A stretch of 14,666 nt of DNA from Candidatus Peregrinibacteria bacterium (GTDB taxonomy: Bacteria > Patescibacteriota > Gracilibacteria > UBA1369 > UM-FILTER-53-11): the NCBI GenBank assembly GCA_023245725.1, contig JAHFJU010000035.1, positions 1 through 14,666 of the forward strand, given 5' to 3'. Below are positions 1-6,156 of the stretch, piece after piece. Every line of letters starts with the position of its first letter. Position 1 is the first letter of the stretch. The notes beneath the pieces are model-generated. The model saw nothing but the letters and a program-made list of their open reading frames with translations, did not search any database and was not told the origin of the DNA. The position numbers were made by a program, and so were the translations under genes.

Positions 1-320
1 TTTTAGCAATTTTCTTCTTACAATTAATAGTTCTTGTCGCGATTCCTTTACTTGGTTCATTGCTTACGTTTGCCCTTTTTGCAGCATACGTTCTCTGTAT
101 GTATAACGCATATATGGGAAAGCTATGGAAAGTCCCGGTTATTGGAGCGATTGCACAGAAAATCGACTTTGACGCATTTTTAGGGAAAGCCACTGCTACT
201 GTTGCAAACATGAATGTAGTTTCAGGTGCTGCCGACAAAGTTACAAACGCAATGACAGACGCTGTAAAAAGCGTTACCGATAAGGCTAATGACGATGTAA
301 CTAAAGAGAAAACTGAGTGA
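1..320 (+). CDS. Partial small membrane protein, DUF4870/Tic20-like C-terminus
   Basis: The reading frame is open from the first full codon at position 3 to TGA at 318-320, so the gene starts before the window; a TTG at 60 is probably only an internal codon. The visible part begins with a hydrophobic stretch of about 35 residues (one or two membrane helices). It is followed by a short polar segment, YNAYMGKLWKVPVIGAIAQK, that resembles the end of DUF4870/Tic20-like domains, where a G-x-x-(W/Y)-K-x-P-(L/V)-I-G-type motif follows the last helix. The last 60 residues are an Ala/Lys/Asp-rich, probably helical, cytosolic tail. The family call is from pattern memory and is tentative; membrane location is well supported. 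Function unknown. It is followed by a 150-bp gap before tsf. Confidence 0.5.
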   Translation, partial: LAIFFLQLIVLVAIPLLGSLLTFALFAAYVLCMYNAYMGKLWKVPVIGAIAQKIDFDAFLGKATATVANMNVVSGAADKVTNAMTDAVKSVTDKANDDVTKEKTE

Positions 321-432
321 GGTTTGAAAATGAATTAATTTGGTGAAAAAATAAGAGGTTTTTAATGATTGAACGTAATTTTGCAAATCTAAGTAGCTAT
401 AAAAGTCAGGGGCGTTGTTGGCCGTATTTCTC

Positions 433-461
433 TTTACTTTTTTTAAGTGCGCAAGTAACAT
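433..461 (+). promoter_or_regulatory. Possible tsf promoter, near-leaderless
   Basis: TTTACT (433-438), a 17-nt spacer and TAACAT (456-461) give a sigma-70-like pair, each hexamer matching 4 of 6 consensus bases. The -10 ends 9 nt before the tsf ATG, so the transcript would start within a few bases of the start codon. An in-frame TAA at 456-458 blocks any upstream start. Only weak Shine-Dalgarno-like bases (GGTGGG) precede the ATG. Weak on its own; more credible because other genes here show the same spacing. Confidence 0.3.
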
Positions 462-470
462 CGGTGGGCT

Positions 471-1058
471 ATGACAATCACATTAGATCAAATCAAATCA
501 ATTCGTGCTAAGACAGGTGTTTCAATGCAGGCATGCAAAACAGCGCTTGAAGAAGCCAACGGCGATGAAGCTAAAGCAATCGAACTTCTTCGCAAAAAAG
601 GTGTCGCAAAAGCAGCAGAAAGAAGTGAGCGTGTTACAGGTCAAGGCTGTGTAGCATCATACATTCACTCAAATGGTAAAGTTGGAGTTTTGTTGCAGCT
701 TGGTTGTGAGACTGATTTCGTAGCTCGAAATGATGATTTTGTTAATTTGGCTAAAGATTTAGCTATGCACGTTGCCGGATTATCTTCTCTTTATGTTTCG
801 CCAACTGATGTTTCTAGTGAAATTGTTGAAAAAGAGCGTGTCATTTGGATTGATCAGCTTGCTAAAGAAGGAAAACCAGAAGCCATGCATGCAAGAATAA
901 TGGAGGGGAAAGAGAAGAAGTTTAGAGAAGAAGTTTCTCTCATGACACAACCATTTGTAAAAAATGACGAAGTTACAGTTGAAAAACTTATTTCTGACAT
1001 GGTTTTGAAACTTGGTGAAAATATTCGCGTTGTGCGATTCACTAGATACAGTTTTTAG
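471..1058 (+). CDS. tsf: Elongation factor Ts, short form
   Basis: EF-Ts is the cytosolic guanine-nucleotide exchange factor that regenerates EF-Tu-GTP during translation. Residues 1-45 form the N-terminal UBA-like domain (IRAKTGVSMQACKTALEEAN). The invariant EF-Tu contact motif TDFVARN is at 81-87, inside GCETDFVARNDDF. At 195 residues it is far shorter than the E. coli form (about 280) and close to the compact Thermus-type protein, with one core subdomain and an intact C-terminal segment (GENIRVVRF), so it is not truncated. The ATG at 471 is fixed by an in-frame stop at 456. The usual partner rpsB is not directly upstream. ribBA begins 32 nt downstream on the same strand and could be co-transcribed. 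Family call is secure. Confidence 0.96.
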   Translation: MTITLDQIKSIRAKTGVSMQACKTALEEANGDEAKAIELLRKKGVAKAAERSERVTGQGCVASYIHSNGKVGVLLQLGCETDFVARNDDFVNLAKDLAMHVAGLSSLYVSPTDVSSEIVEKERVIWIDQLAKEGKPEAMHARIMEGKEKKFREEVSLMTQPFVKNDEVTVEKLISDMVLKLGENIRVVRFTRYSF

Positions 1059-1090
1059 TTTTCAGGGTCTAAATTTTTAATTTAAGGCGA

Positions 1091-2308
1091 ATGAAAATCG
1101 CTACGGATTTACCAACGAGAGTAGCTGACGCGGTAGCTGCACTGCGAGATGGGCGATTGGTTTTGTTAGTTGATAGTAATGATAGAGAAGATGAGGCAGA
1201 TTTGGTTGCATCAGCTGAAAATATTACAGCTGAGACTGTTAATTTTATGGTAACGCATGGTCGAGGTTTATTGTGTGTGCCTCTTGATTCGTCAGTTGCT
1301 GCTCGACTTGGTTTAAGCATTGCGTCCGTAAAAAATCCTCGAATGTTACAACACTGTAATTTTACAGAATCGGTTGATGCTCGCGACGGAACTACAACCG
1401 GAATTTCGGCATATGATAGAGCTCGAACTATCTCTTTACTTGCAGATAAAAAATCGGTTGCCGATGACTTCTCTACTCCTGGGCATGTGTTTCCGCTTAT
1501 TGCGAAAGATGGTGGAGTGCTAGAACGACAAGGTCATACTGAGGGAACAATTGCATTGTTGAAGATTGCCGAGCTAGCTCCTGTTGGGGCAATTTGTGAA
1601 GTAATGGACACAGATGGCACAATGCTTCGCGGCAAGCGCCTAATTGCTTATGCTAAAAAACATAAATTGCCGATTTGTTCGATTGAAGAAATTTGCGAGT
1701 ATGAGCGAACTAGAACCATTTTTGTTAAAAAAGAAGTTGAGACAAAATTGCCGACAGAAAAATTTGGTACGTTAAAAGTAGTCGGTTATAAGGGGATTTT
1801 CGACGACAAGGACCATCTTGCGCTTGTGCTTGGTAAATTAAATATAAAGTCGCCAGTGATGGTTAGAATACATTCTGAGTGTTTAACTGGCGATGTATTT
1901 GGTTCAGTTCGTTGTGACTGTAATAGTCAGCTTTTCGCATCATTAGAGGCTATAAAAAAAGAAGGATCGGGGGTGGTGTTGTATTTGCGTCATGAAGGAA
2001 GAGGAATTGGGCTAATAAATAAGCTAAAAGCATACAACCTTCAAGACGGCGGATTAGATACATACGAGGCAAATGTTAAGTTGGGATTTAAAGAAGACGC
2101 GCGCTCCTTTGAAGTCGCGCGCGATATGCTTCGCGACTTGGGAATTAGTTCTGTACGTCTAATGACAAACAATCCAGCTAAAATTGAAATGCTTAAAAAA
2201 AGTGGAATTAAAGTTGTTGAGCGAATTCCTTTGCTATCTAAGAGCGTGTCTCCCCTGCTTGAAAAATACCTTTCTGCAAAGAAAAAACGCGCAGGTCACC
2301 TTTTGTAA
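1091..2308 (+). CDS. ribBA: Bifunctional DHBP synthase / GTP cyclohydrolase II
   Basis: This makes both riboflavin precursors: 3,4-dihydroxy-2-butanone 4-phosphate from ribulose 5-phosphate (N-terminal RibB) and the pyrimidine diamine from GTP (C-terminal RibA). RibB spans about residues 1-205, with the acidic loop DREDEADL (31-38), HGRGLLC (56-62), TTGISA (102-107), GHVFPL (131-136) and GHTE (148-151). RibA spans about 208-405, with zinc cysteines C264, C275 and C277 in CLTGDVFGSVRCDC, then RHEGRGIGL (300-308), TNNP (359-362) and the closing GHLL. Both active sites look intact. The usual HTEA-x-x-DL reads HTEGTIAL, replacing a commonly conserved Asp by Ala at 155. AAGG at 1084-1087 lies just before the ATG. 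ribD follows after 24 nt. No FMN riboswitch fits in the 32-nt upstream gap. Confidence 0.96.
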   Translation: MKIATDLPTRVADAVAALRDGRLVLLVDSNDREDEADLVASAENITAETVNFMVTHGRGLLCVPLDSSVAARLGLSIASVKNPRMLQHCNFTESVDARDGTTTGISAYDRARTISLLADKKSVADDFSTPGHVFPLIAKDGGVLERQGHTEGTIALLKIAELAPVGAICEVMDTDGTMLRGKRLIAYAKKHKLPICSIEEICEYERTRTIFVKKEVETKLPTEKFGTLKVVGYKGIFDDKDHLALVLGKLNIKSPVMVRIHSECLTGDVFGSVRCDCNSQLFASLEAIKKEGSGVVLYLRHEGRGIGLINKLKAYNLQDGGLDTYEANVKLGFKEDARSFEVARDMLRDLGISSVRLMTNNPAKIEMLKKSGIKVVERIPLLSKSVSPLLEKYLSAKKKRAGHLL

Positions 2309-2332
2309 GAAGAGCTAATTTATTAATAATTC

Positions 2333-3454
2333 ATGAAAACAAAGTACACAAGTTCAGAAGATTCTGCTTATATTGCGCGCGCACTCGAAATTGCTAAAAA
2401 AGGGTTGGGGGCAGTTTCTCCTAATCCTCTTGTTGGGGCAGTTTTAGTAAAAAATAATGAAATTATTGGTGAAGGATACCATCACGGTTTTGGCCTTGCA
2501 CATGCAGAGATCGAGGCGATAGCCGACGCTAAAAAAAATGACAAAGACATTCGTGGAGCTGTGCTTTACGTTACGCTTGAGCCTTGTTCTCATGAAATTC
2601 CGCATAAAAAAACTCCGCCGTGTGTGCCAGTATTAGTCTCAAGCGGAATTGAGCGTGTTGTGTGCTCCATGATAGACCCTAATCCCGATGTGTCTGGGCG
2701 TGGAATTCGGTTACTTAAACGAGAAAAAATCGAAACAGTTGTTGGTTGCTTAGAAAAAGAAGCGCAAGAATTAAATAAAGGATTTGTAGAGACAATGACG
2801 AAGAAACGTCCATTTGTTGCAGTTAAAGTTGCTACGAGTTTAGATGGAAAAATTGCAACCAAAACAGGAGAATCAAAGTGGATAACATGCAAGGAATCAC
2901 GCGATAGTGTTCATGAAATGCGCGATAAATTTGACGCAATTTTAGTTGGTAGAGGCACAGTAATGGCAGATAATCCAAGGCTAAAAGGTGAACAGACTGA
3001 GCCTCTAAGAATTATTTTAGATTCTAAATTGCAAACTCCTATTACGGCCCACGTTTACGAAACACCCAAGGCGTTGGTTTTTACAACAAAGGCTGCGAGC
3101 ACAGCAAAAATTGCCGTGTTTAAGCGCGCCGCGGTAGACGTTGTTGTATTACCAGAAATCAGTTTGAAGCGTGTATTGAAAGAGCTAACCAGCCGAGGCA
3201 TTCTGAGCCTTCTTATTGAGGGAGGTTCTAAAATTTTCGGCTCAGCTTTTGATGAAGATGTTGTTAATAGGATTTATTGGTACACTGCCCCAATTGTAAT
3301 TGGAGGCGCAGACGGCGTCTCTGCTGTTTCTGGCGATGGAATAAAATCCTTAAAAAATGCCAAAAAATACAAATGGGTTTCATGCGCTCAAAGTGCAGAC
3401 GATATTATTATGACTCTTGATCGGAAGACTGACTCGTTCGGTCGATTTGCTTGA
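2333..3454 (+). CDS. ribD: Bifunctional riboflavin deaminase/reductase RibD
   Basis: RibD deaminates the pyrimidine diamine made by RibA and then reduces its ribose side chain with NADPH. The deaminase half (about 10-150) has the zinc site HAE at 57-59 (catalytic E59) with C85 and C97 in TLEPCSH...TPPC. The reductase half (about 155-373) starts at KKRPFVAVKVATSLDGKIA and holds WIT, DAILVGRGTVMADNPRL and a C-terminal LLIEGG motif. Length 373 is usual. The zinc loop carries six residues (EIPHKK) between CSH and TPPC, where E. coli has three (HGR). It forms a tight unit with ribBA; riboflavin synthase and lumazine synthase genes are not in the window. The last 47 bp overlap the opposing AI-2E permease gene. 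Confidence 0.95.
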   Translation: MKTKYTSSEDSAYIARALEIAKKGLGAVSPNPLVGAVLVKNNEIIGEGYHHGFGLAHAEIEAIADAKKNDKDIRGAVLYVTLEPCSHEIPHKKTPPCVPVLVSSGIERVVCSMIDPNPDVSGRGIRLLKREKIETVVGCLEKEAQELNKGFVETMTKKRPFVAVKVATSLDGKIATKTGESKWITCKESRDSVHEMRDKFDAILVGRGTVMADNPRLKGEQTEPLRIILDSKLQTPITAHVYETPKALVFTTKAASTAKIAVFKRAAVDVVVLPEISLKRVLKELTSRGILSLLIEGGSKIFGSAFDEDVVNRIYWYTAPIVIGGADGVSAVSGDGIKSLKNAKKYKWVSCAQSADDIIMTLDRKTDSFGRFA

Positions 3455-4445
3455 GAGAAACAAAGGCAACAAGAACCATTGGTGCAATTATTGCTCCCTT
3501 TAATCCGAATACCAATAGCCCACCAATGATGACCAAAAACGTAGCAAGTGGTGCAATATTTGCGTGCTTAGAAATTAGCAACGGTTTAACTAGATTATCA
3601 ACTATTGCAACGACCAACCCACACCACAATCCAAGAGCAACACCTGCAAAAAGATGACCTTGGAAAATGAGATATAACGAAGCAGGAAGCCAAATTATCC
3701 CTGTCCCGATAACTGGAACTATTCCGAAAAATCCCATTGCAGTACCCCAGAAAATTGGATTTTCAATACCTGCCAAACCTAATCCTATGCCTCCTGTAAC
3801 TCCTTGAATGAGCGATGTAAAAAATGTTCCATATAGCATGCCGACTGAAACTTGTCTGAACCTTTGTAGTAATTCATGGCTTATTTCTTTAGGAAAAGGC
3901 AAAACTGATTCTACAAATGCTATGATTTTTTTACTGTCTTTAAAGAAAACATACATGCTGAAAACAAGCATACAAAAATTAACGAAGAGCCAAACCAAAC
4001 TTTTAATTAAATCTGTACTTTGAGTAACAAGAGTTGATGAAAAACTTTGAGCTGCAGATGTAATTGATGAAATAATTTCACTTGGAGCTATGCCTGTATA
4101 AACGCTAGCTTGATTCAGAAGTTGGTGAATATTTAATTTACCTGTTTGAATTGCGGAATCAAATTGCTGATATGTAGAAACGGCTTCTTGAGAAAGCATT
4201 ATGAAGAAATACACAAACGCAAAACTGAATAATATTCCCATGCTGAAAGAAACTATTAGAGCTGCTAGCCATTCACGGTGATTTACTTTTTTTAATACCC
4301 AACTATGAAGAGGATTTGCTCCAGTAACTAAAATCGCGGCTATAATTAGCGTAGAAAGAAACGGTGAAATAACGACACCTAGAAAAAGAAAGCAAACAAA
4401 TATCGCAATTTTAAGGTACTTTCTTGCACTATCGGTGGGTTTCAT
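3408..4445 (-). CDS. AI-2E family transporter (putative permease)
   Basis: This is a polytopic inner-membrane protein of the AI-2E/UPF0118 family; members include the E. coli autoinducer-2 exporter and Na+/H+ antiporters, so the substrate cannot be predicted. Hydrophobic segments lie at about 10-40 (two helices), 60-84, 147-168, 205-226, 230-262, 263-285 and 297-330, around a soluble helical section at 86-145. Family motifs in the C-terminal half include GIENPIFWG (226-234), VPVIGTGIIWLPA (243-255) and DNLVKPLL (283-290). Length 345 is typical. An in-frame TGA upstream fixes the ATG, which lies 7 nt from a strong -10, implying a leaderless mRNA. Its C-terminus (LKQIDRTSQSSDQES) is encoded opposite the end of ribD. 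Transcribed in the same direction as murJ, but with its own promoter. Confidence 0.9.
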   Translation of the reverse strand: MKPTDSARKYLKIAIFVCFLFLGVVISPFLSTLIIAAILVTGANPLHSWVLKKVNHREWLAALIVSFSMGILFSFAFVYFFIMLSQEAVSTYQQFDSAIQTGKLNIHQLLNQASVYTGIAPSEIISSITSAAQSFSSTLVTQSTDLIKSLVWLFVNFCMLVFSMYVFFKDSKKIIAFVESVLPFPKEISHELLQRFRQVSVGMLYGTFFTSLIQGVTGGIGLGLAGIENPIFWGTAMGFFGIVPVIGTGIIWLPASLYLIFQGHLFAGVALGLWCGLVVAIVDNLVKPLLISKHANIAPLATFLVIIGGLLVFGLKGAIIAPMVLVAFVSLKQIDRTSQSSDQES

Positions 4446-4452
4446 TGCAATT

Positions 4453-4481
4453 ACTATAGTTCACAGCTCAATTATTGTCTA
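4453..4481 (-). promoter_or_regulatory. Strong promoter for AI-2E permease, leaderless
   Basis: On the minus strand, TAGACA (4481-4476), a 17-nt spacer and TATAGT (4458-4453) each match 5 of 6 sigma-70 consensus bases. The predicted transcription start, about 7 nt past the -10, falls on or beside the A of the ATG at 4445. No Shine-Dalgarno site lies upstream. Confidence 0.65.
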
Positions 4482-4559
4482 TTTAAAGGCATTTTTGAAA
4501 AATAAGTCTTTGATAAATTATAAAACCGAATTTCTCTAGTTGAGAGATGGCGAAAATGT

Positions 4560-6116
4560 TTATTTTGAACCAAATTTAACTTTTATTTTTGATACCCAGT
4601 GTATGTACTCTTCAGATTTTAAGGAGTATACGCATGCCGCATAAATGGCTGAACAAAGAACAAAAAGCACGCCGAGTTCTATTAAATTTGAGTATGAGTT
4701 TTGTGAACTTGTAAAATATGAATTATTTATTATTAATAATCCGAATATAGCCATTATTGTCGATGCAACAAGGTATTTTAGTGATTCATTCCATGGAAAA
4801 AGCGAGCTGTTTTTGAGTTTTTGCTGAAGTTTTATGATTAGTAATATGCAGTAAATTGTGCTCGATACTGCTGTTGCAAGCGCCAAACCGTATGTCTGTA
4901 AGTGAAAATAGAATGCAGCGGTGTATCCAACAAGAAAGTTTACCGTAAATGCTTGCGCTCCAACAATTAGTGGAGTTTTTGTGTTTTTTAGGGCATAAAA
5001 TGCACGCGCAAGAATTTGAACTAGGCTGGTTCCTATAATCCCAATGCTAAATATTTGCAGTGTTTTAGCCGTAATTTCTGCATTTTCTGCGGTAAACATA
5101 CCTCTCATAAATAGTAATTCCACAAGTGGTTTGCTAATAATTATCATTCCTACGGTTGTTGGAATTAAAATAAATAGAACTGTTTGTATTAGCGCCCGAA
5201 CGTTTTTTGCAAAATTTTGAATGTCATCTTTTACTGCGAGTGATGAAAGATGACTGAAGTGCGTAACGGCTATTGAAACGCCGAAAATGCCAACTGGCAC
5301 AAAGTATAAATTCCCTGAAAGGTTTATGTATGTGAGGCTTCCTACGGGTAGCAGAGATGCCAAAAAAGTGTCTGCAAAAAGTGAAAGTTGGGTGATAGAC
5401 ATTCCGCCGATGCGAGGAATTGCCAAAGAAATAAGTCGCTTAGTATGCTCGTTCCATATTTTGCCAACTTTCATAAAGTGAAAACCTCCTTTTATTGCTT
5501 CAGGGATTTGTACTGCAAGACAGCATACAGAGCCGATAATCACTCCCCACGCTACTCCTTCGATTCCGTATTTTTTCCCCCACAATACGATTCCTAAAAT
5601 AATACCAAGATTATAAAAAATAGGAGCTAATGCCATGCCCTTGTAATGATTTAGGGAGTTGTTTATGCCATTAAGAACACCGCTGATTGTAAATATAAGT
5701 GGGACTGCGAGCATTAATCGAGTAAGATTTATGGTGGTTTCAAGTAATTCGCCGCTAAAACCCGGAACGAGAATTTGTACAAAATAGCGCGCGCCGATGA
5801 ATAATATAATACTTGCGATTGCGACAGTTAAAGTAAGAATATATAGGCTATCACAGGCGAATCGGCGCGCGCGCTCGGGGTTGTGTTTTGTGTAATACTC
5901 GACAAAAAGCGGAATAAATGCCGCCGAAATTACTCCTGAAGAAACAATATTAAAAACAAAGTCAGGGAGCTTGAATGCGGCGAAATACGCATCGAGATTA
6001 TAGTTTGGGTTGAGTGCGGAAATTCCGAAGTATGATGCAAGGAGTGTTTCTCTAAGTAACCCAAGCAGTTTGCTTACAAGGAACGAGAGCCCGATTAAGA
6101 TGCTATTTTTGACCAT
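4560..6116 (-). CDS. murJ: Lipid II flippase MurJ (MOP superfamily)
   Basis: MurJ moves the peptidoglycan precursor lipid II across the cytoplasmic membrane. The 518-residue protein is hydrophobic throughout, consistent with about 14 helices. N-terminal family signatures are GLLRETLLASYFG (19-31), LDAYFAAFKLPDF (41-53) and SSGVISAAFIPLF (59-71). A second set, FADTFLASLLPVGSLTYI to FVPVGIFGVSIAV (248-284), is the MurJ helix 7-8 region. There the usual Y-A-x-R-L-x-x-x-P pattern reads L-S-G-N-L-Y-F-V-P, so the arginine that matches E. coli R270 is Asn269, and the usual P-x-L-S reads SHLS. The ATG at 6116 is fixed by an in-frame TAA within the -10. It is divergent from the transporter-HEAT gene and separated from it by 40 bp. 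Confidence 0.92.
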   Translation of the reverse strand: MVKNSILIGLSFLVSKLLGLLRETLLASYFGISALNPNYNLDAYFAAFKLPDFVFNIVSSGVISAAFIPLFVEYYTKHNPERARRFACDSLYILTLTVAIASIILFIGARYFVQILVPGFSGELLETTINLTRLMLAVPLIFTISGVLNGINNSLNHYKGMALAPIFYNLGIILGIVLWGKKYGIEGVAWGVIIGSVCCLAVQIPEAIKGGFHFMKVGKIWNEHTKRLISLAIPRIGGMSITQLSLFADTFLASLLPVGSLTYINLSGNLYFVPVGIFGVSIAVTHFSHLSSLAVKDDIQNFAKNVRALIQTVLFILIPTTVGMIIISKPLVELLFMRGMFTAENAEITAKTLQIFSIGIIGTSLVQILARAFYALKNTKTPLIVGAQAFTVNFLVGYTAAFYFHLQTYGLALATAVSSTIYCILLIIKLQQKLKNSSLFPWNESLKYLVASTIMAIFGLLIINNSYFTSSQNSYSNLIELGVLFVLCSAIYAACVYSLKSEEYIHWVSKIKVKFGSK

Positions 6117-6120
6117 TTTA

Positions 6121-6129
6121 TGGTATAAT
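6121..6129 (+). promoter_or_regulatory. Extended -10 for the transporter-HEAT gene
   Basis: TGGTATAAT is a consensus extended -10 (TG-N-TATAAT), which can work without a good -35; TGCTAT at the -35 position is poor. Transcription would begin near 6136, leaving an A-rich leader of about 20 nt with no Shine-Dalgarno site before the ATG at 6157. Confidence 0.45.
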
Positions 6130-6133
6130 TATA
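6128..6133 (-). promoter_or_regulatory. murJ -10 element, shared with divergent gene
   Basis: The minus strand reads TATAAT at 6133-6128, a perfect -10. It ends 11 nt before the murJ ATG, predicting an untranslated leader of about 5 nt. The hexamer 17 nt upstream (AGTTTT) is a poor -35. It overlaps the forward -10 by 2 bp within the self-complementary TATAATTATA. Confidence 0.4.
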
Positions 6134-6156
6134 GATGAAAAACAAACAAAAAAACT

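Noticed and set aside
60..320. TTG at 60 as the start of an 86-aa gene
   Set aside because: The frame is open and hydrophobic up to the window edge, so the gene almost certainly begins upstream.
1059..1090. FMN riboswitch ahead of ribBA
   Set aside because: The 32-nt gap is far too short for an RFN element, and none is visible upstream of tsf.
4533..4547. TCTCT-agttg-AGAGA hairpin downstream of murJ as a terminator
   Set aside because: The stem is only 5 bp and no T-run follows closely on the minus strand.
5785..5876. Inverted 12-bp GCGCGCGCCGAT copies 64 nt apart
   Set aside because: Both lie inside murJ and encode Gly-Ala-Arg and Arg-Ala-Arg-Arg; similar GCGCGC runs occur at Ala-Arg codons in ribBA and ribD, so codon choice explains them.
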